A stretch of 27,702 nt of DNA from a virus, in IMG/VR virus record IMGVR_UViG_3300045020_000301, positions 1 to 27,702 of that record. One strand, given 5' to 3'. Each line of letters starts with the position of its first letter. Position 1 is the first letter of the stretch. The position numbers and the translations under genes are program-made. Under the pieces are notes generated by a model that did no database searches, had not been told where the DNA came from, and saw nothing but the letters and a program-made list of their open reading frames with translations. Shown here in pieces: positions 15,151 to 21,982 of the stretch.

Positions 15151-16098
15151 ATGAGCGCCCGCCCGATCTGCCTATGCGGGCACGAGCGCGGGCACCACAA
15201 GTGGAACTCAGGTCCCTGCGCATACTGCCGCGAGGGCGACTGTTCGAAGTTCCGCTTTCGCACGCGCACCAGGAGCACGTCGCCAGCAACAAAAGGACGT
15301 GGACCCGTCTCGCTCGCGAAGGCCGGTCAACGGCTCGATCATGGTACGCGCGGGCGATACGTCGCCGGGTGCCGTTGCGACGCGTGCAGAGCGTCCAACG
15401 CCCACGCTGCACGCGAGCGCGTCGAGAAGGTCCGCCAGGCGCACGCCGACGTCGTCCCCTCGGGCCCGCCCATCGCCGGGACCCTTGTGCGCGCCGGCAA
15501 GCTCTACCAGGTGTCCCGGTGCCCGGGGATCTTCGGCAAGCCGTGCGTCGTCGTCGGAGGCACATGGCTGCGCAACCACAAGCCCGTGTGCAACGCATGC
15601 GTCGACCGGCACGTCGTATGGGCGGGACTCGTTCCCGCGCGCCGAGCTCGCGCACACCTCCTCATACTCCGGAAACGCGGCATCGGTCGACGCTCGGTCC
15701 ATGAGGCGTGCGACGTCGGCGTCACGCTTTTGCAGGAGATCATCCTCGGTCGGCAAAAGAAGATCCGTGCCGACATCGAGCGCCGTATCTTGGCTGTCGA
15801 CACCGGCGCCGCCCGCGACCGCACGATCATCGCCGCGCGACCGGCACAAAAGGCGATCGCCGAGCTCCTCGCACGAGGGTGGACCCGAACGGCGATCGCC
15901 AAAGCGCTCGGATACGCAGGACACGCGCTCCATCTCAAAGGCCCGCGGATCACGGCGAAGAACGCCCTGCGCGTCGAACGTCTGCTGCGCACCATGGGAC
16001 GGCCCTCGAAGGTGTTCATGCGGGAATGGACCGCTGAGGACGACGCCGAGCTCGCCGAACGCCGCGAAGAGATCCGGCAAGCTCGAGCCGCCGACTAG
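15151..16098 (+). CDS. Zinc-finger/HTH protein, candidate regulator
   Basis: 315 residues in three parts. Residues 7-31 hold a Cys/His cluster (CLCGHERGHH, then C23, C26, C31). Residues 64-79 hold HGTRGRYVAGCRCDAC, a motif shared by many phage-encoded small DNA-associated proteins. A further Cys pair set lies at about 123-150 (RCPGIFGKPC, CNAC). A helix-turn-helix candidate follows (GIGRRSVHEACDVGVTLLQE, about 175-195), with a second possible one at GWTRTAIAKALGY. It is the best candidate in the window for a phage regulator, but nothing links it to the palindrome. The stop shares CTAG with the LysM gene. Plus strand, antisense to the tail operon. Confidence 0.7.
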   Translation: MSARPICLCGHERGHHKWNSGPCAYCREGDCSKFRFRTRTRSTSPATKGRGPVSLAKAGQRLDHGTRGRYVAGCRCDACRASNAHAARERVEKVRQAHADVVPSGPPIAGTLVRAGKLYQVSRCPGIFGKPCVVVGGTWLRNHKPVCNACVDRHVVWAGLVPARRARAHLLILRKRGIGRRSVHEACDVGVTLLQEIILGRQKKIRADIERRILAVDTGAARDRTIIAARPAQKAIAELLARGWTRTAIAKALGYAGHALHLKGPRITAKNALRVERLLRTMGRPSKVFMREWTAEDDAELAERREEIRQARAAD

Positions 16099-17378
16099 CC
16101 CTGCGCGTTGGCCGACCGAAGTACCGGAATGATGAGCACAGACCCGGGCGCGAAGCTCGGCTGCCCCAACGGCAAGTGATTCGCCTGGAGAAGGTCGAGC
16201 GCGCGATCGGCGTTGCTGTAGAACATCCGCGCCACCCGTTGCGGTGTATCGCCCTGGCGCGTGCGGTACACGGCGAGAATCTGCCCAGGTCCCGTGCCTT
16301 GCGTCTGCTGGCTCTGCTTCTGCCCGCTGCCCGGGTTCGTCGACGCGAGCTGGCGCGCCTTCGCCGCAGCCGTGAGCGCCGCCGCACGAACCGTCCACGC
16401 CGACTGGATGACCGCGGCCGCGTGCGCCGCTGCAAAGCAGATGTCCTCCTCGTACACCGACGAGCTCTGCACCTCGAACGGTTGCTGCCCCGCGGTATCG
16501 GTGAACGCGTTGACCGTCGCCGCCGTGCTCACCGACAGGTTGAGCACGCTGTTGTTGATCTGGGAGGGCGTCTCACCGAGCGACACCGCCAACGACGACG
16601 TCTGCCCGAACTGCACTTGGAGCTGAAGCAGGTCGGCGTTCAAGCCGCCGAAGAGGCTGATCATCCCGGGCGCGATCGTTTCGTACTCGCCGAGCGTGTC
16701 CGGCGTCGCCGACAACGGGACGAGGGGGTTCTGCGCGGCCGCCGGGCTCGATGTCCCCGTGAGGTTCGTCGTGTCGGTGATTGCCGACTGCACCTGCGCC
16801 GTGGTCGCCGTCGACCCGCCGTCACGCGTCGACACCGCGGTCTGCTGGAGCGCGCCGCCGCGGCCGACCCACCTCCACTCGATCTCCCACCGGATGTCGT
16901 CCTGGGTGAGCGGGATGTGCCGGCACGTCCTCATCCGCCCCTCGCGGATGATCTGGTACTGCGTCGGCCCGCTCGGAGTCGTCGTGCCGCCCGGCGTTGC
17001 CCCGGGCACCTGCTCGGTCTTCGTCAGGGTCGTCGTCACCCGCAAACGCGCCCCCCCGAGCGAGAGCGACTCGAGGAAGTTCCAGATGTCCGCCGGCGTC
17101 GCCGACATCGTCCCGTTCAGCGTCGCCGGCGACCGAAGGAGCATCGTCCGACGCCACACGCCTTCCATGTGGGTCGGGCCTTCCTTCGGCCCGATGACTT
17201 GCTGGGTGCCGTTCGCGAAGTTGCCCGGATAGAACTCCGTCGGGATGCGGTTCTCCGACCCCCACCCGGCACCCTGATGAGGGAGCCCCGCGCCCACGAG
17301 AGTCATCGACCATCCGCGGGACCCGGTCACCTCCTCGATGGTGACCGAGCTACCGATGGTGCTGCTGCTGATGCTCAC
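16095..17378 (-). CDS. Baseplate protein with C-terminal LysM domain
   Basis: 427 residues. The C-terminal 60 residues form a LysM fold by motif: VYRTRQGDTPQRVARMFY, NADRALDLLQANHL, GSVLIIPV. The N-terminal half starts IGSSVTIEEVTGSRGWSM and is beta-rich with Thr/Ser-rich stretches, as in gp53-like or Mu gp43-type baseplate/tail proteins. LysM here probably binds peptidoglycan or packs in the baseplate. GTG 17378 has GAGCGAGG about 8 nt upstream as a Shine-Dalgarno. Position between tape measure and hub supports the role. Confidence 0.8.
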   Translation of the reverse strand: MSISSSTIGSSVTIEEVTGSRGWSMTLVGAGLPHQGAGWGSENRIPTEFYPGNFANGTQQVIGPKEGPTHMEGVWRRTMLLRSPATLNGTMSATPADIWNFLESLSLGGARLRVTTTLTKTEQVPGATPGGTTTPSGPTQYQIIREGRMRTCRHIPLTQDDIRWEIEWRWVGRGGALQQTAVSTRDGGSTATTAQVQSAITDTTNLTGTSSPAAAQNPLVPLSATPDTLGEYETIAPGMISLFGGLNADLLQLQVQFGQTSSLAVSLGETPSQINNSVLNLSVSTAATVNAFTDTAGQQPFEVQSSSVYEEDICFAAAHAAAVIQSAWTVRAAALTAAAKARQLASTNPGSGQKQSQQTQGTGPGQILAVYRTRQGDTPQRVARMFYSNADRALDLLQANHLPLGQPSFAPGSVLIIPVLRSANAQG

Positions 17379-17446
17379 CGGGGATGCCTCGCTCCCCGCT
17401 CAGGATGACTCAGGGCGACCCCGCGGGGGCGGGTCTTGCCCGAACC

Positions 17447-17689
17447 TCAGCCGCCCTTCTTGGCCCACCGCTGAAGCGGATTCGGCTTCTTCTTTTTTGC
17501 GCCCGCAGGCCCGCCCTTGGGGGGCGCGGGATCCGACGGAGGGCTCGAAGGAGCCGAGGACGCCGGACTCGACGGCGCGGACGATGCCGGAGAGCTCGGC
17601 GAGCTCGACGGATCGCTGCTCATCGGATCGGAGGAGGATTCCGACGACTCGGGATCGGAGCTGGGCGGAGGTGCGCTCTTGGTCGGCAT
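17447..17689 (-). CDS. Ser/Pro-rich small protein with KKKKPN-RWAKKG C-terminus
   Basis: 80 residues, most of it low complexity Ser, Pro, Asp and Ala (SSPASSAPSSPASSAPSS), with a basic C-terminus KKKKPNPLQRWAKKGG. The same ending occurs in the 58-residue protein at 19723, so a shared function is likely, perhaps binding the tape measure or a nucleic acid. ATG 17689 is preceded by a GAAAGGGA Shine-Dalgarno and a longer leader from palindrome copy 8. Confidence 0.65.
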   Translation of the reverse strand: MPTKSAPPPSSDPESSESSSDPMSSDPSSSPSSPASSAPSSPASSAPSSPPSDPAPPKGGPAGAKKKKPNPLQRWAKKGG

Positions 17690-17740
17690 GATCGTCCCTT
17701 TCAGGTACCCATTCCCTACCAGTGTCCGAGGTCCTGCCGC

Positions 17741-17762
17741 AAAGTGAGGTCGACCTCACTTT
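17741..17762. promoter_or_regulatory. Dispersed palindrome copy 8, after the tape measure gene
   Basis: Perfect 22-bp palindrome centred at 17751.5. Minus: CAGGAC (17736..17731) begins 15.5 bp from the centre within GGCAGGAC, a weaker match to GGTAGNNT; transcripts would carry about 35 nt of leader before the Shine-Dalgarno of the 17689 gene. Confidence 0.65.
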
Positions 17763-17866
17763 CGCTAAAACGGCACGGGCCCGACGTTCAACGATCCGCA
17801 CTCGAAACACCGACACGCAATTCCCGACCCGTGTGAACCAAGGCGGAGCTGAAGATTCTCGATCCG
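17763..17866 (-). other. Short region after the tape measure stop; in-frame Cys-rich extension
   Basis: After the TGA of the tape measure gene the same frame stays open for 33 codons to a TAG, reading RIENLQLRLGSHGSG then IACRCFECGSLNVG. The Cys pattern CxCxxC is not random looking, but no ATG, GTG or TTG begins it near the TGA. It could be readthrough product, a remnant, or chance. Confidence 0.3.
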
Positions 17867-19723
17867 TCAGAACGCGGTATGCGGAGTCTGCGTAGCGGCC
17901 ATCGTCTTCGATTGGGCGCTGCGCTGAAGGACCTTCCTAAACGCGATTATCATGCGGTCGGGATCCATGTTTTTGAAGTCCTGCTGGATGTGGATCGCCC
18001 CGTAGAAGTTCTGCACGGGCGGTGCGCTCACGTGCTCGTCGGATACGCGCGTGCCCGTGCCGTGCTCGTTCGCGTACCGGACGCGCAACGACTTGCCCAT
18101 CTCGGGGTTGAACTTCTCGATCGACTCGATGAACTTCAACGCAACCGACTCGTAGGCGGGGCCCGCCTCGTTCATCGCGTCCCAGATGTTCTCGTTCGCG
18201 ACGGCGAAGTGCGCGAGGTAGTTCTGCGTCGCCGTCGACCCGGTCGCTTCCGCCTTCGCGAACGCGTGCGCGAGCCGTCCGGCGCTGTCCTCGATGTTCT
18301 TCCCCGTGAGCCCCGCCACGTCCTTCGGGAGCACCTGCCCGTTGAACGCCTCGGTGAGCGCGTCAGCTTTCCGGTTCAACACCTCGCCGGCGCGCGCCGT
18401 GGCCATCATCTGGTCCGCGACCGCCTGGAGCTCGGGATGCGCGACGAGCATCGCGTCGGTGAACCGCTTGGTCGCATCGATGTCGCCGGCGAGCGCCGCC
18501 TGATGCGCGGCCGCCTCGCGCGCCTGCTCGTCCTGGTAATCACGCCCGCCCGTCCCGATGGTCTCGTGCGCCAGCTTCGCCGCCTGGTCTCCCATCGCCG
18601 CCCCGGCGCCGACGGCAGCCACTCCCGCGAGCAAAGGAATGCCTCCCACGCCGATCGCCCCGCCGAGCCCCGCGACCTTCGACGCTCCGTACGCAAGCGC
18701 GATTGCCTCGCGGTGGTCCCACATGAAGTGCACGACCTCGGCGAGCGTGATCGCGGCGTCCTTGATGTACCGCCCGCCTTCCTGCAGCGCGGCTTTGATC
18801 TCCTCGCCGTGGTCTTGGAGATACTGAAACGCTTCCTTCAGCCACTCGCCGGCGTCGTGTCCGACCTCCTCAGCCCACTTCGCGACGGCCTCCTTGTTCT
18901 GGATGAAGTAGTCGCGGATCTGGTTCAACGGACCGCCGAGCGCGGCGAGGAGCGGCGAGCCCATCGCCTCGAAGATCTGTTCGCGCAACGCCTTCATGCT
19001 CGCGATCGTCTCGTTGAACGACAAGGGCACCCCCTTCATCTTCGTGCCCATCTTCTCGATCGCCGCGATGCCGAGGTTCATCGCCTGCTCGGGGCTCATC
19101 TTCTTCATCTGCTCGGCGACCTGCTTCGCGTTGCCCTTGAGCATCCCCGTCGCCGCGATGAGCTGCACGATCGGGTTGCGCGCGCGGATGATGCCCGCGG
19201 CCATGTTCGCGAAGCCCGTGGACAGCGCATCGACGCCGCCGGGCACCGCGCGGCCGGCTTGAGCCATGGACCCGGTGAGCTTCGCGACGTCCTCGCTCGC
19301 CATGCCCGTACGTTCGGCCATCTCGGTGAACGCCGACACGAGCGCGTCCTTGCTCGCCCCCGTCTCGACCGACATCCCTGCGAACTGCTCGTTCAACTCG
19401 TGCGCCTGCTTGCCCATCTCCTCGAGCGACGTCCCCGCGTCGTCGGTCATGAGCATCACACCCCGGATCGCCTTCTCCTGCTCCTCCATCCCCGCGGCCG
19501 CGGCGAAGACCTCCTCGCCGATCGACTTCATCGTCTCGACCATGCCGGCGAGCTCGATGCCAAGCGCCATGGACGCGGCGTTCTTCAGAAAGCCCGTCAT
19601 CTCATGCTGAACTTCGTGGGTTTTTTCGCCGAGGTGTTCGAACCCCTCCTTGACGTGCTCGAGCGTGTGGCTCGCGTGGTCGTCGAGGTGGAGCTCGGCT
19701 TCGACCTTGTGGTGCTCGGCCAT
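17867..19723 (-). CDS. Tail tape measure protein
   Basis: 618 residues. Mostly helical, with His/Glu-rich start (LHLDDHASHTLEHVKEGFEH), an early hydrophobic helix (MALGIELAGMVETM), tape-measure-like ELAGMVETMKSIG and MGKQAHELNEQFAG segments, and a strong membrane-like stretch at about 347-375 (GGIPLLAGVAAVGAGAAMG). Length sets tail length; at about 1.5 A per residue this gives a tail near 90 nm, an estimate only. ATG 19723 overlaps the stop of the 58-residue gene by one base (TGATG). It follows the chaperone and small protein as expected. Confidence 0.85.
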   Translation of the reverse strand: MAEHHKVEAELHLDDHASHTLEHVKEGFEHLGEKTHEVQHEMTGFLKNAASMALGIELAGMVETMKSIGEEVFAAAAGMEEQEKAIRGVMLMTDDAGTSLEEMGKQAHELNEQFAGMSVETGASKDALVSAFTEMAERTGMASEDVAKLTGSMAQAGRAVPGGVDALSTGFANMAAGIIRARNPIVQLIAATGMLKGNAKQVAEQMKKMSPEQAMNLGIAAIEKMGTKMKGVPLSFNETIASMKALREQIFEAMGSPLLAALGGPLNQIRDYFIQNKEAVAKWAEEVGHDAGEWLKEAFQYLQDHGEEIKAALQEGGRYIKDAAITLAEVVHFMWDHREAIALAYGASKVAGLGGAIGVGGIPLLAGVAAVGAGAAMGDQAAKLAHETIGTGGRDYQDEQAREAAAHQAALAGDIDATKRFTDAMLVAHPELQAVADQMMATARAGEVLNRKADALTEAFNGQVLPKDVAGLTGKNIEDSAGRLAHAFAKAEATGSTATQNYLAHFAVANENIWDAMNEAGPAYESVALKFIESIEKFNPEMGKSLRVRYANEHGTGTRVSDEHVSAPPVQNFYGAIHIQQDFKNMDPDRMIIAFRKVLQRSAQSKTMAATQTPHTAF

Positions 19724-19899
19724 CAGTCAGCGCCCTTCTTCGCCCACCGCGCGAGCTTGTTCGGCTTCTTTTTCTTGTCGTCGTCCTTCGGCGCGGATTC
19801 GGGCAACGGCTTGTCGGGCGTCTCCGCTTCCCACCGCTCGGCCATCTCGGGCTCGTTGGTGTGCATCCACCGGCGCTGTTTTTTCGACACGAGGGGCAC
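19723..19899 (-). CDS. 58-residue basic protein sharing a C-terminus with the 17447 product
   Basis: 58 residues: MPLVSKKQRRWMHTNEPEMA, an acidic linker, then KKKKPNKLARWAKKGAD. The end matches the protein at 17447 (KKKKPN-L-RWAKKG). GTG 19899 lies exactly 6 nt after TAGCGT, so a leaderless start is favoured over GTG 19890. The stop overlaps the tape measure start (TGATG), so both genes are made together. The two small proteins flank the tape measure, suggesting a scaffold or chaperone role for tape assembly. Confidence 0.6.
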   Translation of the reverse strand: MPLVSKKQRRWMHTNEPEMAERWEAETPDKPLPESAPKDDDKKKKPNKLARWAKKGAD

Positions 19900-19916
19900 G
19901 ACGCGACGCTACCGGA

Positions 19917-19936
19917 AAGTGAGGTCGACCTCACTT
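19917..19936. promoter_or_regulatory. Dispersed palindrome copy 9, symmetric divergent promoter
   Basis: 20-bp palindrome centred at 19926.5. Minus: TAGCGT (19911..19906) at 15.5 bp, then 6 nt and GTG 19899. Plus: CATTCT (19942-19947) also at 15.5 bp, then 6 nt and ATG 19954. It is the cleanest example: identical geometry on both strands. With a 17-bp spacer each -35 would be GTGAGG in the opposite arm. Confidence 0.85.
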
Positions 19937-19953
19937 CGCGGCATTCTCATCGG

Positions 19954-20391
19954 ATGAACGACAACCGGTTCATCGGCAAGGGCAGCTGGATGAAGGATAT
20001 GCCGAAGGTCGTCATCGAAGAGCACGACCGACAACCGCCTCCCCTTCCCCTTCGCATTCCGTTGAATGCCTACCCTTCGCCCATCGAAGGACTCGATGTC
20101 TCCCGTTTCCCCCTGCCCATGCGCATCGAGTCGAGGATCATCCCAGCCCCATACGCGGACATCGTCGTCATCGAAGTCACCACGTACGTGAAGGACCGCC
20201 TCAATCCCGAACTCATGATCGATGTCGTGTTCTCCGAGCGATTCAACATGGACCTGTTCAACCGCATCCCGCACGAGGAGCTTCTCTACGGCATCGTGCG
20301 TCGGCTCGTGTTGCACGAGCTCGACGAGTGCTGGCTCGTCCACGGGCAACGCGTGCACGATCCGCACAAGGACGGGCGGGATCGGTTCTAG
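19954..20391 (+). CDS. Hypothetical protein with HELDE motif
   Basis: 145 residues, plus strand, antisense to the late operon. The C-terminal third reads EELLYGIVRRLVLHELDECW then VHGQRVHDPHKDG; the HELDE pattern is metalloprotease-like, but the rest does not support a protease. The centre holds beta-rich VVIEVTTYVKDRLNPEL. The N-terminus is Pro-rich. ATG 19954 was chosen from the 6-nt spacing after CATTCT; a longer reading frame upstream runs through the palindrome. The TAG shares CTAG with the frameshifted chaperone ORF. Confidence 0.65.
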   Translation: MNDNRFIGKGSWMKDMPKVVIEEHDRQPPPLPLRIPLNAYPSPIEGLDVSRFPLPMRIESRIIPAPYADIVVIEVTTYVKDRLNPELMIDVVFSERFNMDLFNRIPHEELLYGIVRRLVLHELDECWLVHGQRVHDPHKDGRDRF

Positions 20392-21298
20392 TCGTCCGAA
20401 ACCGTCTCGCCGTTCTCGCGGCCGATGATCCGGTTCATCTCGGCGTAGGCGTCCTCGAGCGCGAGCACGCTCCGGTTCTCCCACGCATGCATCGGCGTGC
20501 TGCCGTAGTGGTCGAGGTACACCATCTGTCGCCGGCGAGCGCGAACGAGCTCCTCCCCGTCAATCGACATCACCGTCGCCGGCGTCGACCAAAGCTCCTC
20601 CGCCCACCGGCGGTAGCGGTGCCCTACCCGACCGTCCGGACCGCCAAACAGTCCGCTAAAAAACGGTCGCGTTCCGCCTGCGTAAACTGATGCGTCTGCA
20701 GATAGAACGTGACGATCGCCTGCCGCGCCTTCGGCCCGATCTCCGCCCAGAAGTGGTTGACCGACGCGTGCCCCGCCTTGAACAGCTCGGGGAGGGCGCC
20801 GTCCACGACGCAGATCATCATCTTCGCGAGGTTCGCCGTCGTCTCGTAGCCCGTCTTGTCCCCCTTCGTGGCCTGCCGCGCGAACCGCTCGAGCGCCGGG
20901 GTGAGCGGGCGCAGCGCGCACTGCCGCTCGCCCTTCTGGGGAGCTCCCGTCACCCACACGGGGAACTTCATGAAGCCGACGGCCGAACCGGGCTCGATGT
21001 CCGCCGGTAAGCCCCCTGGAGGCATCTTGAACCACTCGGGCGGGCCAAACCCCGTCGCCGGGTTCTGGACCCCGTTGGCGGCCGCCTGAGCGACGGACGG
21101 GGGTGTTTCGACGTCCTCCTCGCCGGGCTCCGGGACCTCGTCGTCGACCCCATCGTCCCCCTGTTCACCCTGCTCGGCGCGCGCGTTCGCGCGTAGCGCC
21201 TGCTGCACGTAGGCGAGGTCTCGTCGCTTCTTCGGGGTGTCGGTCATCGGCGCGGCCGGCAACGGCGGCGCCTCCAGCTGTCTCGCAGTCTTGGTCAT
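20388..21298 (-). CDS. Frameshifted tail assembly chaperone fusion (G-T type)
   Basis: A -1 shift at T TTT TTA (20663..20657) joins the first 214 codons of the 20624..21298 gene to a second frame ending at 20388, giving 303 residues. The added part reads SGLFGGPDGRVGHRYRRWAE and ends in NRIIGRENGETVSDD. A short frame-0 version and a longer -1 fusion are typical of chaperones placed between tube and tape measure. The second frame has no obvious start of its own and its codon use is protein-like. Its stop shares CTAG with the plus gene at 19954. Confidence 0.85.
20624..21298 (-). CDS. Tail assembly chaperone, frame-0 product
   Basis: 224 residues. The N-terminus is Ala/Pro and acid rich (PEPGEEDVETPPSVAQAAA). 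The second half is helical (TPALERFARQATKGDKTGYE, LAKMMICVVDGALPEL) and ends LAVRTVG just 36 nt past the slippery site. Located between the tube gene and the tape measure, it should bind the tape during tail assembly. ATG 21298 has a GGAGGG Shine-Dalgarno 5 nt upstream, so the extra 19 residues of the open frame upstream are rejected. Confidence 0.85.
   Translation of the reverse strand: MTKTARQLEAPPLPAAPMTDTPKKRRDLAYVQQALRANARAEQGEQGDDGVDDEVPEPGEEDVETPPSVAQAAANGVQNPATGFGPPEWFKMPPGGLPADIEPGSAVGFMKFPVWVTGAPQKGERQCALRPLTPALERFARQATKGDKTGYETTANLAKMMICVVDGALPELFKAGHASVNHFWAEIGPKARQAIVTFYLQTHQFTQAERDRFLADCLAVRTVG
20657..20663 (-). other. Programmed -1 frameshift site, T TTT TTA
   Basis: In frame 0 of the chaperone gene the minus strand reads CGT TTT TTA GCG; the heptamer T-TTT-TTA fits X-XXY-YYZ. 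Both frames on either side are coding-like and overlap for 36 nt past the site. GC-rich sequence downstream could form a stimulatory structure, not computed here. Confidence 0.85.
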
Positions 21299-21341
21299 GG
21301 GGTCCCTCCGTCCTCTCTCGACTCGGCAAGCTACCCGATTC

Positions 21342-21354
21342 GGAGTCGACCTCA
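21342..21354. promoter_or_regulatory. Degraded palindrome copy 10 between divergent genes
   Basis: GGAGTCGACCTCA: one G of the left arm is missing and outer arms are lost, but GTCGACCTCA remains. Minus: TAGCTT (21333..21328), 14.5 bp from centre, that is one base closer, matching the lost base. Plus: CATCAT (21364-21369) at 16.5 bp, then 6 nt and ATG 21376. Confidence 0.65.
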
Positions 21355-21375
21355 ACCCCGCGGCATCATCCGCTC

Positions 21376-21615
21376 ATGAGCGACGACGAATCGCAGTGCG
21401 TCGCGTGCCACGCCGACACCACGAACCGGGAAGACCCCACGCGTGCGACCCCGGGCGTGTCCGTCATCGTCGTGCTTGCGATCTTGGCCAACGGTCGCCG
21501 CCTGGACCGCGTGCTCCTCGACCTCTGCCCGGTCCACCGCCCCGTGTTCGTTCAAGCCGCCGAAGCGGTCCGGCTCGGTATGAGCATGAGCAACGTCGAT
21601 CCGACCGAGAACTAG
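21376..21615 (+). CDS. Small Cys/His zinc-ribbon-like protein
   Basis: 79 residues with C8-x2-C11 (QCVACH) and C51-x2-H54 (LCPVH) separated by a hydrophobic strand region (VSVIVVLAILANGRRL). The four residues fit a treble-clef or zinc-ribbon site. ATG 21376 is 6 nt after CATCAT in GCGGCATCAT, without a Shine-Dalgarno. The next plus gene starts immediately after its TAG. Function unknown. Confidence 0.7.
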   Translation: MSDDESQCVACHADTTNREDPTRATPGVSVIVVLAILANGRRLDRVLLDLCPVHRPVFVQAAEAVRLGMSMSNVDPTEN

Positions 21616-21879
21616 ATGCCTACCAAGATCGCCGTCATCGAGAAGCTGCTCGCGATCGCCACACACGCAGGCACCGGAAGCGATGAGGAGCGACGCAACG
21701 CCGCGATGCTCGTATGCCGGTGGATGGTCGATACGAACCTCATCGTCAAGGCGCGCGCCGCGGCGCAGGATCTCAAACGCTTGCACGCGGAGAACGCGCG
21801 ACTGCGCGCGGCCGTGCGACACACGGAGCCGCCCGACCCCGACGACTTCTTCGAATGGTTCACGAAACGAGCGAGATAA
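21616..21879 (+). CDS. DUF2786-like small protein
   Basis: 87 residues. The N-terminal 45 residues (IEKLLAIATHAGTGSDEERR then NAAMLVCRWMV) resemble the DUF2786 motif, in which an LLA helix precedes a DEA-type helix. The C-terminal half is a charged helix (AAAQDLKRLHAENARLRAAV) likely to form a coiled coil. Starts ATG directly after the previous stop, so it is probably translationally coupled. Its last codons lie inside the outer arm of the hairpin at 21872-21960. Role unknown. Confidence 0.7.
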   Translation: MPTKIAVIEKLLAIATHAGTGSDEERRNAAMLVCRWMVDTNLIVKARAAAQDLKRLHAENARLRAAVRHTEPPDPDDFFEWFTKRAR

Positions 21880-21960
21880 AGGGACCGGTGAAGCCGGAGA
21901 GGAGGAGGGTAACGCGGCGAGGACCCGCGCGTTCCAACCTCACCGGCCCCCCTATCTCGC
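21872..21960. terminator. Long hairpin between converging genes, likely bidirectional terminator
   Basis: Left arm GCGAGATAAAGGGACCGGTG (21872 onward) pairs with the right arm ending 21960; 18 of 21 positions are complementary (GCGAGATA, GGG, CCGGTGA). The loop of about 47 nt holds an inner stem AACGCG/CGCGTT. No U-tract is seen. The left arm includes the stop of the plus gene; the tube gene ends 23 bp beyond the right arm. Confidence 0.6.
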
Positions 21961-21982
21961 CTGACTTCTTGCGTGCGCTCGC

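Noticed and set aside
17400-17816. Reading frames containing VRSTSL or SEVDLT on both strands
   Set aside because: These are translations of the palindrome in shadow frames and recur at every copy; only the copies at 3480, 3933 and 24868 fall in frames supported by other evidence.
17879-19957. Long plus-strand open frame antisense to the tape measure (692 codons), and a 646-codon one antisense to the sheath
   Set aside because: Arg-rich translations, no plausible start, and perfect match to the shadow of strong coding genes in GC-rich DNA.
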